This document shows positions 47,020 to 58,608 of a DNA stretch of 64,000 nt, piece by piece. Each line of letters starts with the position of its first letter. Position 1 is the stretch's first letter. The position numbers were made by a program, and so were the translations under genes. The notes beneath the pieces were generated by a model, which saw only the letters and a program-made list of their open reading frames with translations, had not been told where the DNA came from and ran no database searches. Source of the stretch: Psychrobacter maritimus (lineage in GTDB: Bacteria; Pseudomonadota; Gammaproteobacteria; Pseudomonadales; Moraxellaceae); contig NZ_CAJHAJ010000006.1 of the NCBI RefSeq assembly GCF_904846345.1, forward strand, positions 1 through 64,000. Reading direction: 5' to 3'.

Positions 47020-47319
47020 TTACTCATCAAATAAACGTTCATCGACCTGCTGACGAAATTTTTGACCGGTTTTAAAGGTAACCACACGGCGCGCAGACAC
47101 CGCAACAGGCTCACCTGTCTTTGGGTTACGACCGGGACGGCTGTTTTTATCTTTCAGCTCGAAGTTGCCAAAGCCTGAAAGCTTGACCTCTTTGCCATCA
47201 ATCAAACTCTCTGACAATTCATCGAAAAAGTTCTCCACCAAACAGCGGCCTTCTTGGCGTGTCAGGTTAAGATGACTCATCAAATGCTCAATCATGTCAG
47301 ATTTGGTTAAGGTGCTCAC
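47020..47319 (-). CDS. ihfA: integration host factor subunit alpha
   Basis: DNA-bending nucleoid protein that pairs with IhfB. 99 residues. [10 protein letters not shown] at the N-terminus, and [21 protein letters not shown] (split around the DNA-minor-groove arm) with the conserved RPGRNP, identify the alpha subunit. The start is GTG at 47319 with AGGAG 7 nt upstream. It lies downstream of pheT on the same strand, the usual pheST-ihfA order. Confidence 0.96.
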   Translation of the reverse strand: MSTLTKSDMIEHLMSHLNLTRQEGRCLVENFFDELSESLIDGKEVKLSGFGNFELKDKNSRPGRNPKTGEPVAVSARRVVTFKTGQKFRQQVDERLFDE

Positions 47320-47512
47320 AGTACGACTCCTATGCTATGTCGTGATGTCGAATATCATGGTTTAGCGGTATGAGGATTAATGTTAGCTATTATAAAGGTT
47401 TTTTGCCGTCATTTTAATAAAGTCTGCAATAAAATCCTTTATTAATAACCACTTAACTTACTTTATGCCTAAAACTTTCTATCAGGTAATCTTTTTCATC
47501 AATAGCAAAGCG

Positions 47513-47541
47513 CCATAGCCTCGCTTATGAGGAGGCTATGG
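47513..47541. other. hairpin between pheT and ihfA
   Basis: CCATAGCCTC (47513-47522) and GAGGCTATGG (47532-47541) form a 10-bp stem. There is no clear T run on the minus strand, so it is more likely an mRNA-processing or partial-termination structure than a full terminator. Confidence 0.5.
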
Positions 47542-47568
47542 AGGATTTTATATTTTTAGGATTAGATA

Positions 47569-49974
47569 TTAGCTGTCACGCAACTGCGCAGCGTGCTGTT
47601 CGGTTAGGGCTTGCACTACCTTATCGGTCGCTGTCTTTACCGCTTCATCAGAGAGTGTCTGTGTTCTGTCTTGCCATATCAGCGCAAAAGCTAATGAACG
47701 TTGACCCGCTGGCACTTTATCACCTTGATACACATCAAATAGCCACATATCTGTCAATAACTCACCAGCTGCCGCGCGTATCGTCGCGTCTAACGTCTGT
47801 AAGCTAATATCGCTATCGACTAAGATGGCAATATCACGGCGTACTTGCGGGAATTTGCTTGGCGTGGTGATGGTATGCTGTTCACGTACAAGGGTTAATA
47901 ATGGCGCAAGTGATAATTGAGCCACCCATGTAGCTGGCAAATCCAATTGTTTAGCGGTATTAGGATGCAATTGACCCAACCAACCGACATACTGATCATC
48001 GATATAGAGCTTGGCACTTTGACCCGGATGTAAGAAAGCTAGCTCACTACGCTCATAGCGGATACGCGCACTATCTACTTGCGCAGGTAATAACTGCTCA
48101 ATATCATGCTTCAAATCATAAAAGTCTAATGCCCGGTTTTGATACGCTTGCTCGTCCCAAACATCGCCGACTGCTACTAACGCAATACTTGGCGTTTGTA
48201 CCAATTCGCTAATGCTTTGACCGACAAAACTGAGACCGGTTTCAAAGAAGCGCACGCGCGGCTGCTGACGATTGAGGTTATATTGCACACAAGGCAACAA
48301 GCTTGACAGCAAAGTACGGCGCATTACCGCTAAGTCGCTAGAGATAGGATTGGCCAGTGCCAACACTTCTCCTAACGCTTTATCATCAAGCAAGGCTTCT
48401 ATTTTTGCATCACTAAAGCTAAAGCTAATCGCTTCCATATAGCCATTATCGACCAGTGCCAGCTTCATTTGATGCGTTAAGTCTGCGGTATCGTCATAAT
48501 CCATGCTGACTTGCAAATGCGGCAAGACGCTTGGAATATTATCATAGCCATAGATACGCGCAATCTCTTCGATTAAATCCTCGCGGATACTCATATCAAA
48601 GCGATACGATGGCGGCGTGCAAATCAGGCTATCTGCTTGCTGCTCTACCTCAAAGCCTAATTGATTCAATATACGTACCATCACTGCTGGTTCAATCTCA
48701 ATACCAATGACATCACGTACTTTAGTGAGTGGCAAGGTAATGGGCGCGCGTGCTGGCAGGTTTTCAGTACTTTCTGCTCTTACTATTTGCCCTGCTTGAC
48801 CGCCAGTAACGCTAGTAATCAAATCACAAGCGCGTGCCAGTGCTAGCTCTGGCAATTCAAAATCGACACCACGCTCAAAGCGTTGTGAGGCATCAGTATG
48901 CAGACCAAAACGGCGTGCACGTGCAGCAATAGCAAGCTGGTTAAAGAAGGCGCTTTCTAAGACGATATTGGTGGTGCTATCAGTAACGCTACTGCGTTGA
49001 CCGCCCATGATACCCGCGAGCGCAAGTGCGCCTTTATCATCAGCAATGACCAATTCATCACCCGTTAGAGTAATGGTTTGCTCATTTAATAAGGTAATGG
49101 TCTCGCTAGGCTCTGCCAAACGTACAACGATATCACCAACAATGGTATCGGCATCAAACGCATGTAGCGGCTGACCCAATTCCATCAACACATAGTTTGT
49201 CACATCGACCAAAAAGTTATGCGAGCGTAATCCCGATTGGACTAGTGCATCTTGCATCCACTTTGGGGTGTCGATGCTACGATCAATATTACTGATTGAT
49301 TGTAAAAGATAGCGTGGGCACGCCTCAACCGTACTGACTGTCACCGCTGGCGTTGCGCTGTTATCAGTAGCTGCTACATTGGCAGGAATTTCAGGCTGCT
49401 GCATCGGCAAATCGTTAATCACTGATATCTCGCGCGCAATACCACGTACGCTAAAGCAATCACCACGGTTTGGGGTGATAGAGATATCTAGTATCTGATT
49501 GTCTAAACCTAAATACTCACGGATATCCATACCAATCGGTGCATCAGCTGGCAATTCAAGCAAACCATCGATGCTATCGGTTAAATCAATTTCAGACGCA
49601 CCGCAAAGCATACCGTTAGAGTCGACACCGCGTAGGTTACCGTTTTTAATTTCAAAACCTGCACCATTATCAGAGGGCAAAATGGCACCAACGGTCGCAA
49701 CAGGCGCTTTCATACCGACCGTTACATTGGGCGCACCGCAAACGATTTGTAACGGTTCAGATGCACCAATATTCACCTGCGTAACGCGCAGTTTATCAGC
49801 ATCTGGATGCTGTTCAACGCTGATGACTTCACCAACAACCACACCACTAAAGGCACGGGCAACCGCAAAGCGATCATCAATCTCTAGCCCTGCCATGGTG
49901 AGTTGTTCGGCCAATTGCTCACTGCTATTGTTGGGATTTACCCATTGACGTAGCCACTGTTCGCTAATTTTCAT
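47569..49974 (-). CDS. pheT: phenylalanyl-tRNA synthetase beta subunit
   Basis: 801-residue beta chain of the alpha2-beta2 enzyme. The N-terminal tRNA-binding EMAP-like domain (~40-150) includes FSGVVVGEVISVEQHPDADKL split across strands. B3/B4 editing (HNFLVDVTNYVLMELGQP region), B5 and a C-terminal FDX-ACB anticodon-binding domain follow. The length matches the usual ~795. The downstream gene of pheS, with a 104-bp gap. Confidence 0.96.
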   Translation of the reverse strand: MKISEQWLRQWVNPNNSSEQLAEQLTMAGLEIDDRFAVARAFSGVVVGEVISVEQHPDADKLRVTQVNIGASEPLQIVCGAPNVTVGMKAPVATVGAILPSDNGAGFEIKNGNLRGVDSNGMLCGASEIDLTDSIDGLLELPADAPIGMDIREYLGLDNQILDISITPNRGDCFSVRGIAREISVINDLPMQQPEIPANVAATDNSATPAVTVSTVEACPRYLLQSISNIDRSIDTPKWMQDALVQSGLRSHNFLVDVTNYVLMELGQPLHAFDADTIVGDIVVRLAEPSETITLLNEQTITLTGDELVIADDKGALALAGIMGGQRSSVTDSTTNIVLESAFFNQLAIAARARRFGLHTDASQRFERGVDFELPELALARACDLITSVTGGQAGQIVRAESTENLPARAPITLPLTKVRDVIGIEIEPAVMVRILNQLGFEVEQQADSLICTPPSYRFDMSIREDLIEEIARIYGYDNIPSVLPHLQVSMDYDDTADLTHQMKLALVDNGYMEAISFSFSDAKIEALLDDKALGEVLALANPISSDLAVMRRTLLSSLLPCVQYNLNRQQPRVRFFETGLSFVGQSISELVQTPSIALVAVGDVWDEQAYQNRALDFYDLKHDIEQLLPAQVDSARIRYERSELAFLHPGQSAKLYIDDQYVGWLGQLHPNTAKQLDLPATWVAQLSLAPLLTLVREQHTITTPSKFPQVRRDIAILVDSDISLQTLDATIRAAAGELLTDMWLFDVYQGDKVPAGQRSLAFALIWQDRTQTLSDEAVKTATDKVVQALTEQHAAQLRDS

Positions 49975-50078
49975 AAATATCTCGGATCAGAATTTTATAA
50001 TAAAGATTTTGAATTAAAGGTTGGACTATTAACCTGTCATATTAACAAGGAGCACTTTTTATATAAACAAAGAGCACT

Positions 50079-51459
<1,381 letters not shown>

Positions 51460-51816
51460 TTAGGCCAATTCCGCTTTTGCTTTTTCAACCAAGGTGGTGA
51501 AAGTCGCTGCATCATGCATAGCGATGTCAGCAAGTACGCGACGATCGATTGCAATGTTAGCTTTTTTCATGCCATTGATAAAGCGGCTATAGCTTAAGCC
51601 GTTTAAGCGTGCACCAGCATTGATACGTGCAATCCAAAGACGACGGAAAGTACGTTTTTTGTTGCGACGGTCACGATAAGCATATTGACCAGCTTTGGTC
51701 ACTGCCTGTACCGCTACGCGGTAAACACGTGAACGGGCACCGTAGTAGCCTTTTGCGCGCTTTAAGATTTTTTTGTGACGGCGATTTGCCTGTACACCAC
51801 GTTTTACACGGGCCAT
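51460..51816 (-). CDS. rplT: 50S ribosomal protein L20
   Basis: 118 residues, strongly basic. [18 protein letters not shown], with [15 protein letters not shown] after it, is the L20 signature. It is an early 23S rRNA binder and, in E. coli, a translational repressor of rpmI-rplT. It follows rpmI by 155 bp. Confidence 0.97.
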   Translation of the reverse strand: MARVKRGVQANRRHKKILKRAKGYYGARSRVYRVAVQAVTKAGQYAYRDRRNKKRTFRRLWIARINAGARLNGLSYSRFINGMKKANIAIDRRVLADIAMHDAATFTTLVEKAKAELA

Positions 51817-51971
51817 AAATTACTCCAAGATATTTTTAATCATTATTAAACGAATCACGATGTCATTAATTAATAGACACCGTTATCAGATTGCAAAGTC
51901 AGATATTTTTAACTCAGTCGCTATTTATTAATTAAACAGCGCTTAATTAAAGATAAATGACGATAGCCTTA

Positions 51972-52169
51972 TTAGATGTATGGGCACATACGACGAACTG
52001 CTGCTTCGTCAGACTTGTCCACCATCTTAAGACCGCGCAACTGGCGAATACGCTTAGCTGATTTCTTGGTCAAGATATGGCTTTTGAATGCTTGCTTACG
52101 CTTAAAGCCGTTCGCTGTTTTTTTGAAGCGTTTAGCTGCACCGCTTCTGGTTTTCATCTTAACTTTCAT
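51972..52169 (-). CDS. rpmI: 50S ribosomal protein L35
   Basis: 65 residues, basic. [18 protein letters not shown] at the start and a Lys/Arg-rich tail are characteristic. It is the first gene of the cluster here. In most Gammaproteobacteria infC lies directly upstream, but here a promoter and a divergent hisIE are found instead. Confidence 0.97.
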   Translation of the reverse strand: MKVKMKTRSGAAKRFKKTANGFKRKQAFKSHILTKKSAKRIRQLRGLKMVDKSDEAAVRRMCPYI

Positions 52170-52727
52170 GATGATTTGCCTCTTTGTCTTTGATAGAACC
52201 TGGTCGTCAAATAGTCAATAACGAATAGTGGCTGTAAAAACAGGCACTAAACCTCTATTTGCCTCGAGGTGGGAGGCGTCATTTTAACAGATCATGCGCA
52301 GTTTTGCCAAGGAAAGTTTCAGCTCGGTTTATCGTATGTTGTTCTTTCTAATCACAAATACCATGGCGCTTATTTTAAGTAGTTAAACCTTGGTCTTTAG
52401 CCACTTAAAACACAAGCTTCGAAATAGAAACTAAGCTATACAAACTTAATAAAACTAAGGTTAGCTGAGTCTAATTTACAATTATTATTTTATCAAAATC
52501 CCGCTCAGGTATAATTGTGCTTTATTTACTGCTTTAACATATTGAATGTCAGCCTAAGCTGTGTTTAAGTAGAGAGTGAACACTGATAAAGCGCTCTCAT
52601 AAACGATAGATAGGCTAAATGACTTCATAAGCTTCTTTTTATTGATGAGTGCTTTTTATTAAAACCTATTTTTTATTATTAATTAGTTTGTATGACTAAT
52701 TACTTTCTACTTATAAGACGATAGACG
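52170..52727. other. divergent spacer between rpmI and hisIE
   Basis: 558 bp without a gene. The left part holds the rpmI promoter and leader. A TATAAT at 52510-52515 is the only candidate -10 toward hisIE, with a poor -35. Confidence 0.5.
52281..52310 (-). promoter_or_regulatory. rpmI-rplT promoter
   Basis: Minus strand: -35 TTGGCA (52310-52305), 18-bp spacer, -10 TAAAAT (52286-52281), then a GC-rich gacgcctccc. The ~105-nt leader contains overlapping GCCTC/GAGGC hairpins near 52255-52278 that could be the L20 control region. Confidence 0.65.
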
Positions 52728-53576
52728 ATGACTTTACCTGCTTGGCTTGCTGCCGTAAATTTTAATGCTGATGGTTTGATTCCTGCAATTGCACAAGATT
52801 ATGTGTCAGGGCGTATTTTGATGATGGCGTGGATGAACGCCGAATCCCTACAATTAACCGCGCAAACGCAGACGGCGGTGTACTTTTCGCGTTCGCGTGG
52901 CAAGTTATGGCATAAGGGCGAATCTTCTGGGCATACCCAGCGCGTGCATGATATTCGTCTAGATTGCGACGCCGATGTGATTGTCCTTAGCGTCACTCAA
53001 GCCGGTGGTATCGCTTGCCATACCGGCCGCGAGTCTTGTTTTTATCAGCGTTTGGATTTGTCAGGGCAAACACCTGAATGGCAAACAGTCGATAAAGTAT
53101 TGAAAGATCCTGCAGAGATTTATCAGACAAACGCCGCAGCAAAAGCCACGCCTGAAATTAATGAAGCGCCGTCTCAAGATGTAATGCATTCAGACACCCA
53201 TCAAAATAACAGCCTTGCTACCACTCATTCTATTTTGCAGCAGCTTGATAAAGTATTGGCCGAGCGCAAACAAGCGGATGCTGATAGCTCATATGTAGCA
53301 AGCTTATACGCCAAGGGTTTAAATAAAATATTAGAAAAAGTCGGTGAAGAAAGTACAGAGAGCATCATCGCTGCTAAAGACTTTGCCAATTGCGATGAAA
53401 GCACTGATAAAACCCAATATGACGAAGCGCGTCATGAGCTTATCTATGAAGTCGCTGATGTCTGGTTCCATACTTTAGTAGGTTTGGCTTGGTTCGATAT
53501 CGAGTCAGAGGCGGTATTAAATGAATTAGGTCGACGCTTTGGTCTCTCAGGTATTGATGAAAAAGCGGCGCGCTAG
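52728..53576 (+). CDS. hisIE: bifunctional phosphoribosyl-AMP cyclohydrolase / phosphoribosyl-ATP pyrophosphatase
   Basis: Second and third steps of histidine synthesis in one protein of 282 residues. HisI occupies ~1-115, with [18 protein letters not shown] and metal ligands C80, C97 and C104. HisE occupies ~165-275, with [15 protein letters not shown] and a DVWFH helix. A ~50-residue Asn/Ala/Thr-rich linker joins them, longer than in E. coli HisIE (203 residues in all). It lies upstream of tatABC, a neighbourhood also seen in pseudomonads. Confidence 0.94.
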   Translation: MTLPAWLAAVNFNADGLIPAIAQDYVSGRILMMAWMNAESLQLTAQTQTAVYFSRSRGKLWHKGESSGHTQRVHDIRLDCDADVIVLSVTQAGGIACHTGRESCFYQRLDLSGQTPEWQTVDKVLKDPAEIYQTNAAAKATPEINEAPSQDVMHSDTHQNNSLATTHSILQQLDKVLAERKQADADSSYVASLYAKGLNKILEKVGEESTESIIAAKDFANCDESTDKTQYDEARHELIYEVADVWFHTLVGLAWFDIESEAVLNELGRRFGLSGIDEKAAR

Positions 53577-53765
53577 CGTTTTTTAAGCTTAGCCATTACC
53601 CTGTTTGATTATTGTTGCTTTCACCTTTTTGTCATAACGGCAGGTTATAATAGTGTGACGTGTTACTTCGCATAAGCTGTCGATAGATTTTGTGTACGAC
53701 AGCAATATTCTATACACTCAACGTATTCCTATAAAGACTGAAAACCAAGACATAAGGATAGCATT

Positions 53766-54008
53766 ATGGGCAGTTTTTCCATTACGCATTGGCTGATTTT
53801 ATTGGTGGTGGTGGTTGTCGTATTTGGCACCTCCAAACTAAGAAATGCCGGTAAAGATTTGGGCGGCGCGGTCAAAGGTTTTAAAGAAGCCGTCAAAGAC
53901 GAAAATACTGAACATGCCAAAAAACAAGTGGTGCTCGACCATGATGGCAAAGCACACCCTGAAGAGCGCCCAACAACCACTAAGGTTGATGACAAGCATA
54001 ATGTATAG
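53766..54008 (+). CDS. tatA: Sec-independent translocase subunit TatA
   Basis: 80 residues. One N-terminal helix ([14 protein letters not shown]), the FG hinge and an amphipathic helix ([19 protein letters not shown]) are diagnostic. It forms the pore-like oligomer for folded proteins. ATAAGGATAGC precedes the ATG. tatB follows after 26 bp. Confidence 0.95.
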   Translation: MGSFSITHWLILLVVVVVVFGTSKLRNAGKDLGGAVKGFKEAVKDENTEHAKKQVVLDHDGKAHPEERPTTTKVDDKHNV

Positions 54009-54034
54009 CATCTAGACAGTGACATCGGAACATT

Positions 54035-54742
54035 ATGTTTGATATCGGGTTTTCTGAATTATTGCTTTTTGGCGTCATTGCCTTAATCGTTTTGGGGCCA
54101 GAAAAACTGCCCCAAGCGGCTCGTACCGCTGGACAATGGTATGCCAAAATTCGCCGCACGGTTTCTACCTTGCAGTCTGAAATCGAAGCGGAACTTGACT
54201 TAGCTGAGACGCGCCAGCAAATGCAAAAAGAGCTGGCCAAAATTCGCCAAACGGAAGCAGAAATGCGCCGTGAAATGGCAGAGATGCGCGGCAGTATGCA
54301 AGAGTTTGAATCCTCGCAGAATCAGCATCTAAAAGCAGCACATCAGCCTACAACCGATAAAGTGGATAACATAAACAATAAAAACGATGGTGAAAGAGGC
54401 GATAATTCGCCCGCGGCGCCAAAAGAGTTTGACTATGCCTATGACAGTGATGGGTCAGATAAAAAGTCAAAAGAGCCTGAACTTTCAGAGACTCAAGGTA
54501 ATGATGATAGCGACACTCAACACATCACTACACAAACAACGCAAAGCAACATTCAAAATATCAGCACCAAACCATGGGAAAATATGTGGTTCCGTCTGGG
54601 CGCTTATGATAAAGCAAGGCGTCTGCCGCAAGCGCCCTATTTACCCAATTATAAAGCCGACATTTTATTAAACAGCCCTGTCAACCATTTGAACAGTCCT
54701 TTACCCAAACAGGCTTCTGTTAATAAGCAGGAGAATGATTAG
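54035..54742 (+). CDS. tatB: Sec-independent translocase subunit TatB
   Basis: 235 residues. The short N-terminal helix MFDIGFSELLLFGVIALIVLGPEKLP, given here in parts (FDIGFSELLLFGVIAL, then GPEKLP), is the TatB hallmark. A long amphipathic coiled-coil region (~30-95) and a low-complexity Asp/Asn/Ser/Thr-rich tail follow. It receives twin-arginine substrates with TatC. The last base of its stop overlaps the tatC GTG. Confidence 0.94.
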   Translation: MFDIGFSELLLFGVIALIVLGPEKLPQAARTAGQWYAKIRRTVSTLQSEIEAELDLAETRQQMQKELAKIRQTEAEMRREMAEMRGSMQEFESSQNQHLKAAHQPTTDKVDNINNKNDGERGDNSPAAPKEFDYAYDSDGSDKKSKEPELSETQGNDDSDTQHITTQTTQSNIQNISTKPWENMWFRLGAYDKARRLPQAPYLPNYKADILLNSPVNHLNSPLPKQASVNKQEND

Positions 54743-55686
54743 TGGGCTTATTTAAACGTAAAAAAAGCCGCCAAGAAAAAATAATGGATGCAGATATTAA
54801 GGCTGCAACAGAAACCCTTGATAGTAATACCGATAGTGAGAACGTCGATAACAGTAAGGTCGATAGTAGTACTGTCGATAACATTAATGTCGATAGTAAT
54901 AATGAGGACTCTGGCGATATCTTAAGCTCACTGGGCGATATGCCGATTACCGAGCATTTGATTGAGCTACGTCGGCATCTGATTAAGATATGCGTCGCGG
55001 TATTGGTGATATTTTTAGCCTTGGTCGGATTTTCACGCGAGCTGTATGATTTTTTATCTGACCCATTGGTTGCTCAGTTGCCCGCCAACTCGACGATGAT
55101 TGCGACCGATATCACCTCTAACTTTATGGCACCGATACGCTTGACCATATTTGTCGCGGCCTTTTTTGCCATGCCGTATATTTTGTATCAAATCTGGTCG
55201 TTTGTCGCACCCGGTTTATATAAAAAAGAGAAAAAAGTCGCCATTCCTGTACTGATGTCCTCGATATTTTTATTTTATGCGGGCGTGGCTTTCTCTTATT
55301 TTATTGTACTCAAAGGCGTACTTAAGTTTTTTATCATGTTTGCGCCGCAGAACGTCTTGCCGATGACAGATATCGACAGTTATTTAAGTTTTGCGCTCAA
55401 ATTATTCATGGTATTTGGGCTGACGTTTGAGATTCCGGTGGTCACCTTACTATTGATATTGGCGGGTGTCGTCTCCATTCAGAGCTTAGAAGATAAACGC
55501 CGTTATATTATCGTCGGCTGTTTTGCCGTTGCAGCGGTCGTTACACCGCCTGATGGCGTGTCAATGTTGATGCTCGCGATTCCGATGTGGTTATTGTTTG
55601 AGCTGGGATTATTTTTAGCAAAAATTTTAATCAAAGAAGAGCGCAGCCTTGATGCAGCAGACGATATAGAATTGAAGAAAGAATAG
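54742..55686 (+). CDS. tatC: Sec-independent translocase subunit TatC
   Basis: Six-helix receptor for twin-arginine signal peptides, 314 residues. MPITEHLIELRRHL near 68-81 is the N-terminal signature. The helices include ALVGFSRELYDFL and FSYFIVLKGVLKFF. The first ~65 residues are an extra cytoplasmic segment with a repeated DNxxVDSxxVDN pattern. The start is GTG at 54742, overlapping the tatB stop. An ATG at 54784 is an alternative that keeps the core. Confidence 0.93.
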   Translation: MGLFKRKKSRQEKIMDADIKAATETLDSNTDSENVDNSKVDSSTVDNINVDSNNEDSGDILSSLGDMPITEHLIELRRHLIKICVAVLVIFLALVGFSRELYDFLSDPLVAQLPANSTMIATDITSNFMAPIRLTIFVAAFFAMPYILYQIWSFVAPGLYKKEKKVAIPVLMSSIFLFYAGVAFSYFIVLKGVLKFFIMFAPQNVLPMTDIDSYLSFALKLFMVFGLTFEIPVVTLLLILAGVVSIQSLEDKRRYIIVGCFAVAAVVTPPDGVSMLMLAIPMWLLFELGLFLAKILIKEERSLDAADDIELKKE

Positions 55687-55911
55687 CTCTACTTATCAGA
55701 CACTTATTGCAAAACAGCCAACGCGCTAATCTGTTAATATAACCTGCTTATTTCCACCTTTATTTTCTATTAACTTTTTTATTTTGTCCTGTGCGCTTGC
55801 AAATATTTTGCAATCAATATCCTCATCATGACCAGTCGGCCATTGTCTATGCAGTGGCTTTTTTTACCCCCGTTATTTTTGCCCCCATTCTAGTTTTTAG
55901 GTAGCTTTACT

Positions 55912-57411
55912 ATGTCCGCATCTATGCCAGCTTATATGAGCGATCCCACCGATGAGCAGCTGAACGCGCTAAATATGGCGATGGATCACAAGTCATTTAA
56001 AGTGGTCGCTTATGCGGGCGCAGGGAAAACGACGACGCTCAAATTAATCGGTGAGCGTTTGCGTGGTCGCGGCTTATATTTAGCCTTTAACAAAGCAATT
56101 GCCAACGATGCGCGGCAAAAATTCCCCGGTCACGTCGATTGTCGGACCTTTCACTCACTAGCCTACCGTCATGTACCACGTGATATCACCGCCAAATTGT
56201 CCTTGCCAAGATTTTCACCCAAACGTTTAGGTGATGATTTGGGTCTGCAACCGGTACAAGTCCGTCGGCAAATGGATGGGATGAATAAATATATTACCCT
56301 CACGCCAGCGCGCTTGTCGCGGTTTGTCAGTGATGCGGTGAGCAATTTTTGTAGTACGCACGCCAGCTATCCTGCGCCAAGGCATATTGAGTTTCCAAGC
56401 TGGCTCGATGATTCTGATGCTGAGCAGCTGCGTGAAATGCTCTACCCTGCCGTTGAGCAGCGTTGGTTACAGTCAATTGATGCGCGCCATCCTGCTGGTA
56501 TCGGGCATGATATTTATCTTAAATTGTGGGCATTATCGAAGCCCAGTATTCCCGCAGATTTTATCTTATTTGACGAAGCGCAAGATGCCGATCCCTTGAT
56601 GATGGGGATTTTGACCCAGCAGCCACGGCAAGTGATTTATGTAGGTGACGCCCATCAACAGATTTATGAATGGCGCGGGGCGGTCAATGCGATGAAAAAA
56701 CTGCCATTGCCGCAAACCTTGTTGACCCAATCGTTTCGTTTTGGCGAACCGATTGCTGAGATTGCCAATACCTTGCTCAAAGCTTTACAGGAAGATGTGC
56801 CATTAAAAGGCAATCCAAATAAGCAGTCTTCTACCGACAAAGGCATGGTTCATAGTAAAAAAGACGCCATTCTTTGCCGCACCAATGCTGCTGCTATGTC
56901 GCAATTGCTAACAGGCTTAAAGCTTGGTCACCGCGTGGCGTTGCAAGCAGATACCGATCGTATGCTTAAATTCTGTCAGGCAGCCGAAAACTTAAAAAAT
57001 GGTAAATCGGCGTATGGCGTCCCTGAGCTGGCGTATTTTTATAATTGGGGTGACGTCCAAGAATATTCTGAAACCAATGAAGGCAGCGACCTTAAAACCT
57101 TGGTCAAATTGGTCGATGATCATGGGACTAATGTGCTCAGCCAAGCGGTGAACAGTTTATCCAGCATCGAGAATGCCGATTATGTCATCTCAACCGCGCA
57201 TAAAGCCAAAGGGCTTGAGTGGGGTAAAGTACAACTTGATGATGACTTTTATTATGATGTGACGACCAATGCAGTCAAAATTAGCCCAGAAGAATTGCGT
57301 CTGCTCTACGTTGCTTGCACGCGGGCACAGAGCAATTTAGATATTCATAATATTAAAGACTTGATATCAGGATTACAGACGGGTAAAAAGGTGGTTTTTG
57401 GTAATACTTAG
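55912..57411 (+). CDS. FBH1-like UvrD/Rep superfamily I helicase
   Basis: 499-residue SF1A helicase. Q-like start DEQLNAL, Walker A AGAGKT (35-40), motif Ia LAFNKAIANDA (57-67), TFHSLAY (79-85), DEAQD (221-225), GDAHQQIYEWRGA (245-257), TAHKAKGLEW and LLYVACTRAQ are all present. The LAFNKAIA...CRTFHSLAYRH arrangement closely recalls eukaryotic FBH1, without the F-box. It is much shorter than UvrD (~720), with small 1B and 2B insertions. The role may be clearing or remodelling recombination intermediates. This is inference. Confidence 0.85.
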   Translation: MSASMPAYMSDPTDEQLNALNMAMDHKSFKVVAYAGAGKTTTLKLIGERLRGRGLYLAFNKAIANDARQKFPGHVDCRTFHSLAYRHVPRDITAKLSLPRFSPKRLGDDLGLQPVQVRRQMDGMNKYITLTPARLSRFVSDAVSNFCSTHASYPAPRHIEFPSWLDDSDAEQLREMLYPAVEQRWLQSIDARHPAGIGHDIYLKLWALSKPSIPADFILFDEAQDADPLMMGILTQQPRQVIYVGDAHQQIYEWRGAVNAMKKLPLPQTLLTQSFRFGEPIAEIANTLLKALQEDVPLKGNPNKQSSTDKGMVHSKKDAILCRTNAAAMSQLLTGLKLGHRVALQADTDRMLKFCQAAENLKNGKSAYGVPELAYFYNWGDVQEYSETNEGSDLKTLVKLVDDHGTNVLSQAVNSLSSIENADYVISTAHKAKGLEWGKVQLDDDFYYDVTTNAVKISPEELRLLYVACTRAQSNLDIHNIKDLISGLQTGKKVVFGNT

Positions 57412-57481
57412 TTTTCTCTTTTATCTCACAACTCATAGTCTTTGCCGCCCTCAATTTACAATAAATAACAGCTTACCAACC

Positions 57482-58516
57482 ATGAATAACACCCCATCTT
57501 TATCTCAAGCACTACAAGAGCGTCAACACACTATTCAGCGCTTGTTTGCCAACCCCGTTCGTCTCCTTGCGCCTATGGAAGGCTTAACCGATCCTTTAAT
57601 GCGCCAAATCCTAACCCAAATTGCGTCAGACTTGGGTCGCCCTTATGATTGGTCGGTCAGTGAATTTATTCGCGTCACTCAGCATGTATTGCCAGCGCAC
57701 GTTTTTTATAAATACGTGCCAGAACTACATCATGATGCCAAAACCGCATCCGGTACGCCGATTCATATTCAGCTACTCGGTAGCGAAGCGCAATTGATGG
57801 CAGAAAACGCCGCCTATGCGTGTGAGCTTGGTGCGCCGGCGATTGATATCAACTTTGGTTGTCCGGCTAAAACGGTCAACAGCCATCGCGGTGGTTCAGT
57901 GCTACTTGATGAGCCCGAAGTGATGTATGAGATTATCAGCGCCGTACGCCAAGCGGTTCCTGCTCATCTTCCCGTATCCGCAAAGATTCGCTTGGGCTAT
58001 ACCGATACCAGTCGCATGGATGATATCAAAGCTGCCATTGCTGCGAGCGGCGCCGATTGGCTAACCATTCACGCACGTACCAAAACCCAAGGTTATAAGC
58101 CGCCGGCTTATTGGGATAAAATTCAGAATTTTAATACCTTAGATATTCCAGTGATTGCCAATGGCGAGATTTGGAAGAGTGAGCATGCGCAAAACTGTAT
58201 GGCGCAGTCTGGTACGACGCATCTGATGCTTGGTCGCGGAGCCGTTACCCGTCCCGACTTGGTTGCCCAGCTCAATACTGACAGTTCTAAAAACCTAGAA
58301 AATACGGCGACATTATTGTGGCAAGATTTAATTACCCATCAGATTAAGTTTTTAGAAGGTGCGGCGAAAAGCGATGTGGTTTTAGTCGGTCGTTATAAGC
58401 AGTGGTTAGCGATGCTGACCAAAGGCTATAGCGAGGCGAAAACAGTATGGGACGATATCAAACGAGAAAAAAATAAAGCAGTGATTATCAAGGCGCTACA
58501 AGCAAGCGTTGCTTAA
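57482..58516 (+). CDS. dusC: tRNA-dihydrouridine synthase, DusC type
   Basis: FMN enzyme that reduces uridine in tRNA. DusC of E. coli acts on U16. 344 residues from the ATG at 57482. The frame from 57398 overlaps the helicase gene and adds an unconserved hydrophobic stretch. APMEGLTD (30-37) fits DusC rather than the APMAGVTD of DusA/B. C127 in NFGCPAKTVN is the catalytic acid. NGEIW and GRGAVTRPDL complete the barrel motifs. Confidence 0.9.
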   Translation: MNNTPSLSQALQERQHTIQRLFANPVRLLAPMEGLTDPLMRQILTQIASDLGRPYDWSVSEFIRVTQHVLPAHVFYKYVPELHHDAKTASGTPIHIQLLGSEAQLMAENAAYACELGAPAIDINFGCPAKTVNSHRGGSVLLDEPEVMYEIISAVRQAVPAHLPVSAKIRLGYTDTSRMDDIKAAIAASGADWLTIHARTKTQGYKPPAYWDKIQNFNTLDIPVIANGEIWKSEHAQNCMAQSGTTHLMLGRGAVTRPDLVAQLNTDSSKNLENTATLLWQDLITHQIKFLEGAAKSDVVLVGRYKQWLAMLTKGYSEAKTVWDDIKREKNKAVIIKALQASVA

Positions 58517-58608
58517 GGAATCACTACCTTATTGATAACATACTCTATTGCTAAAACAGCGCATTTTAAAATAGCCCGTTTTACAACAGCGCGCTCAGGC
58601 TAATCGGC

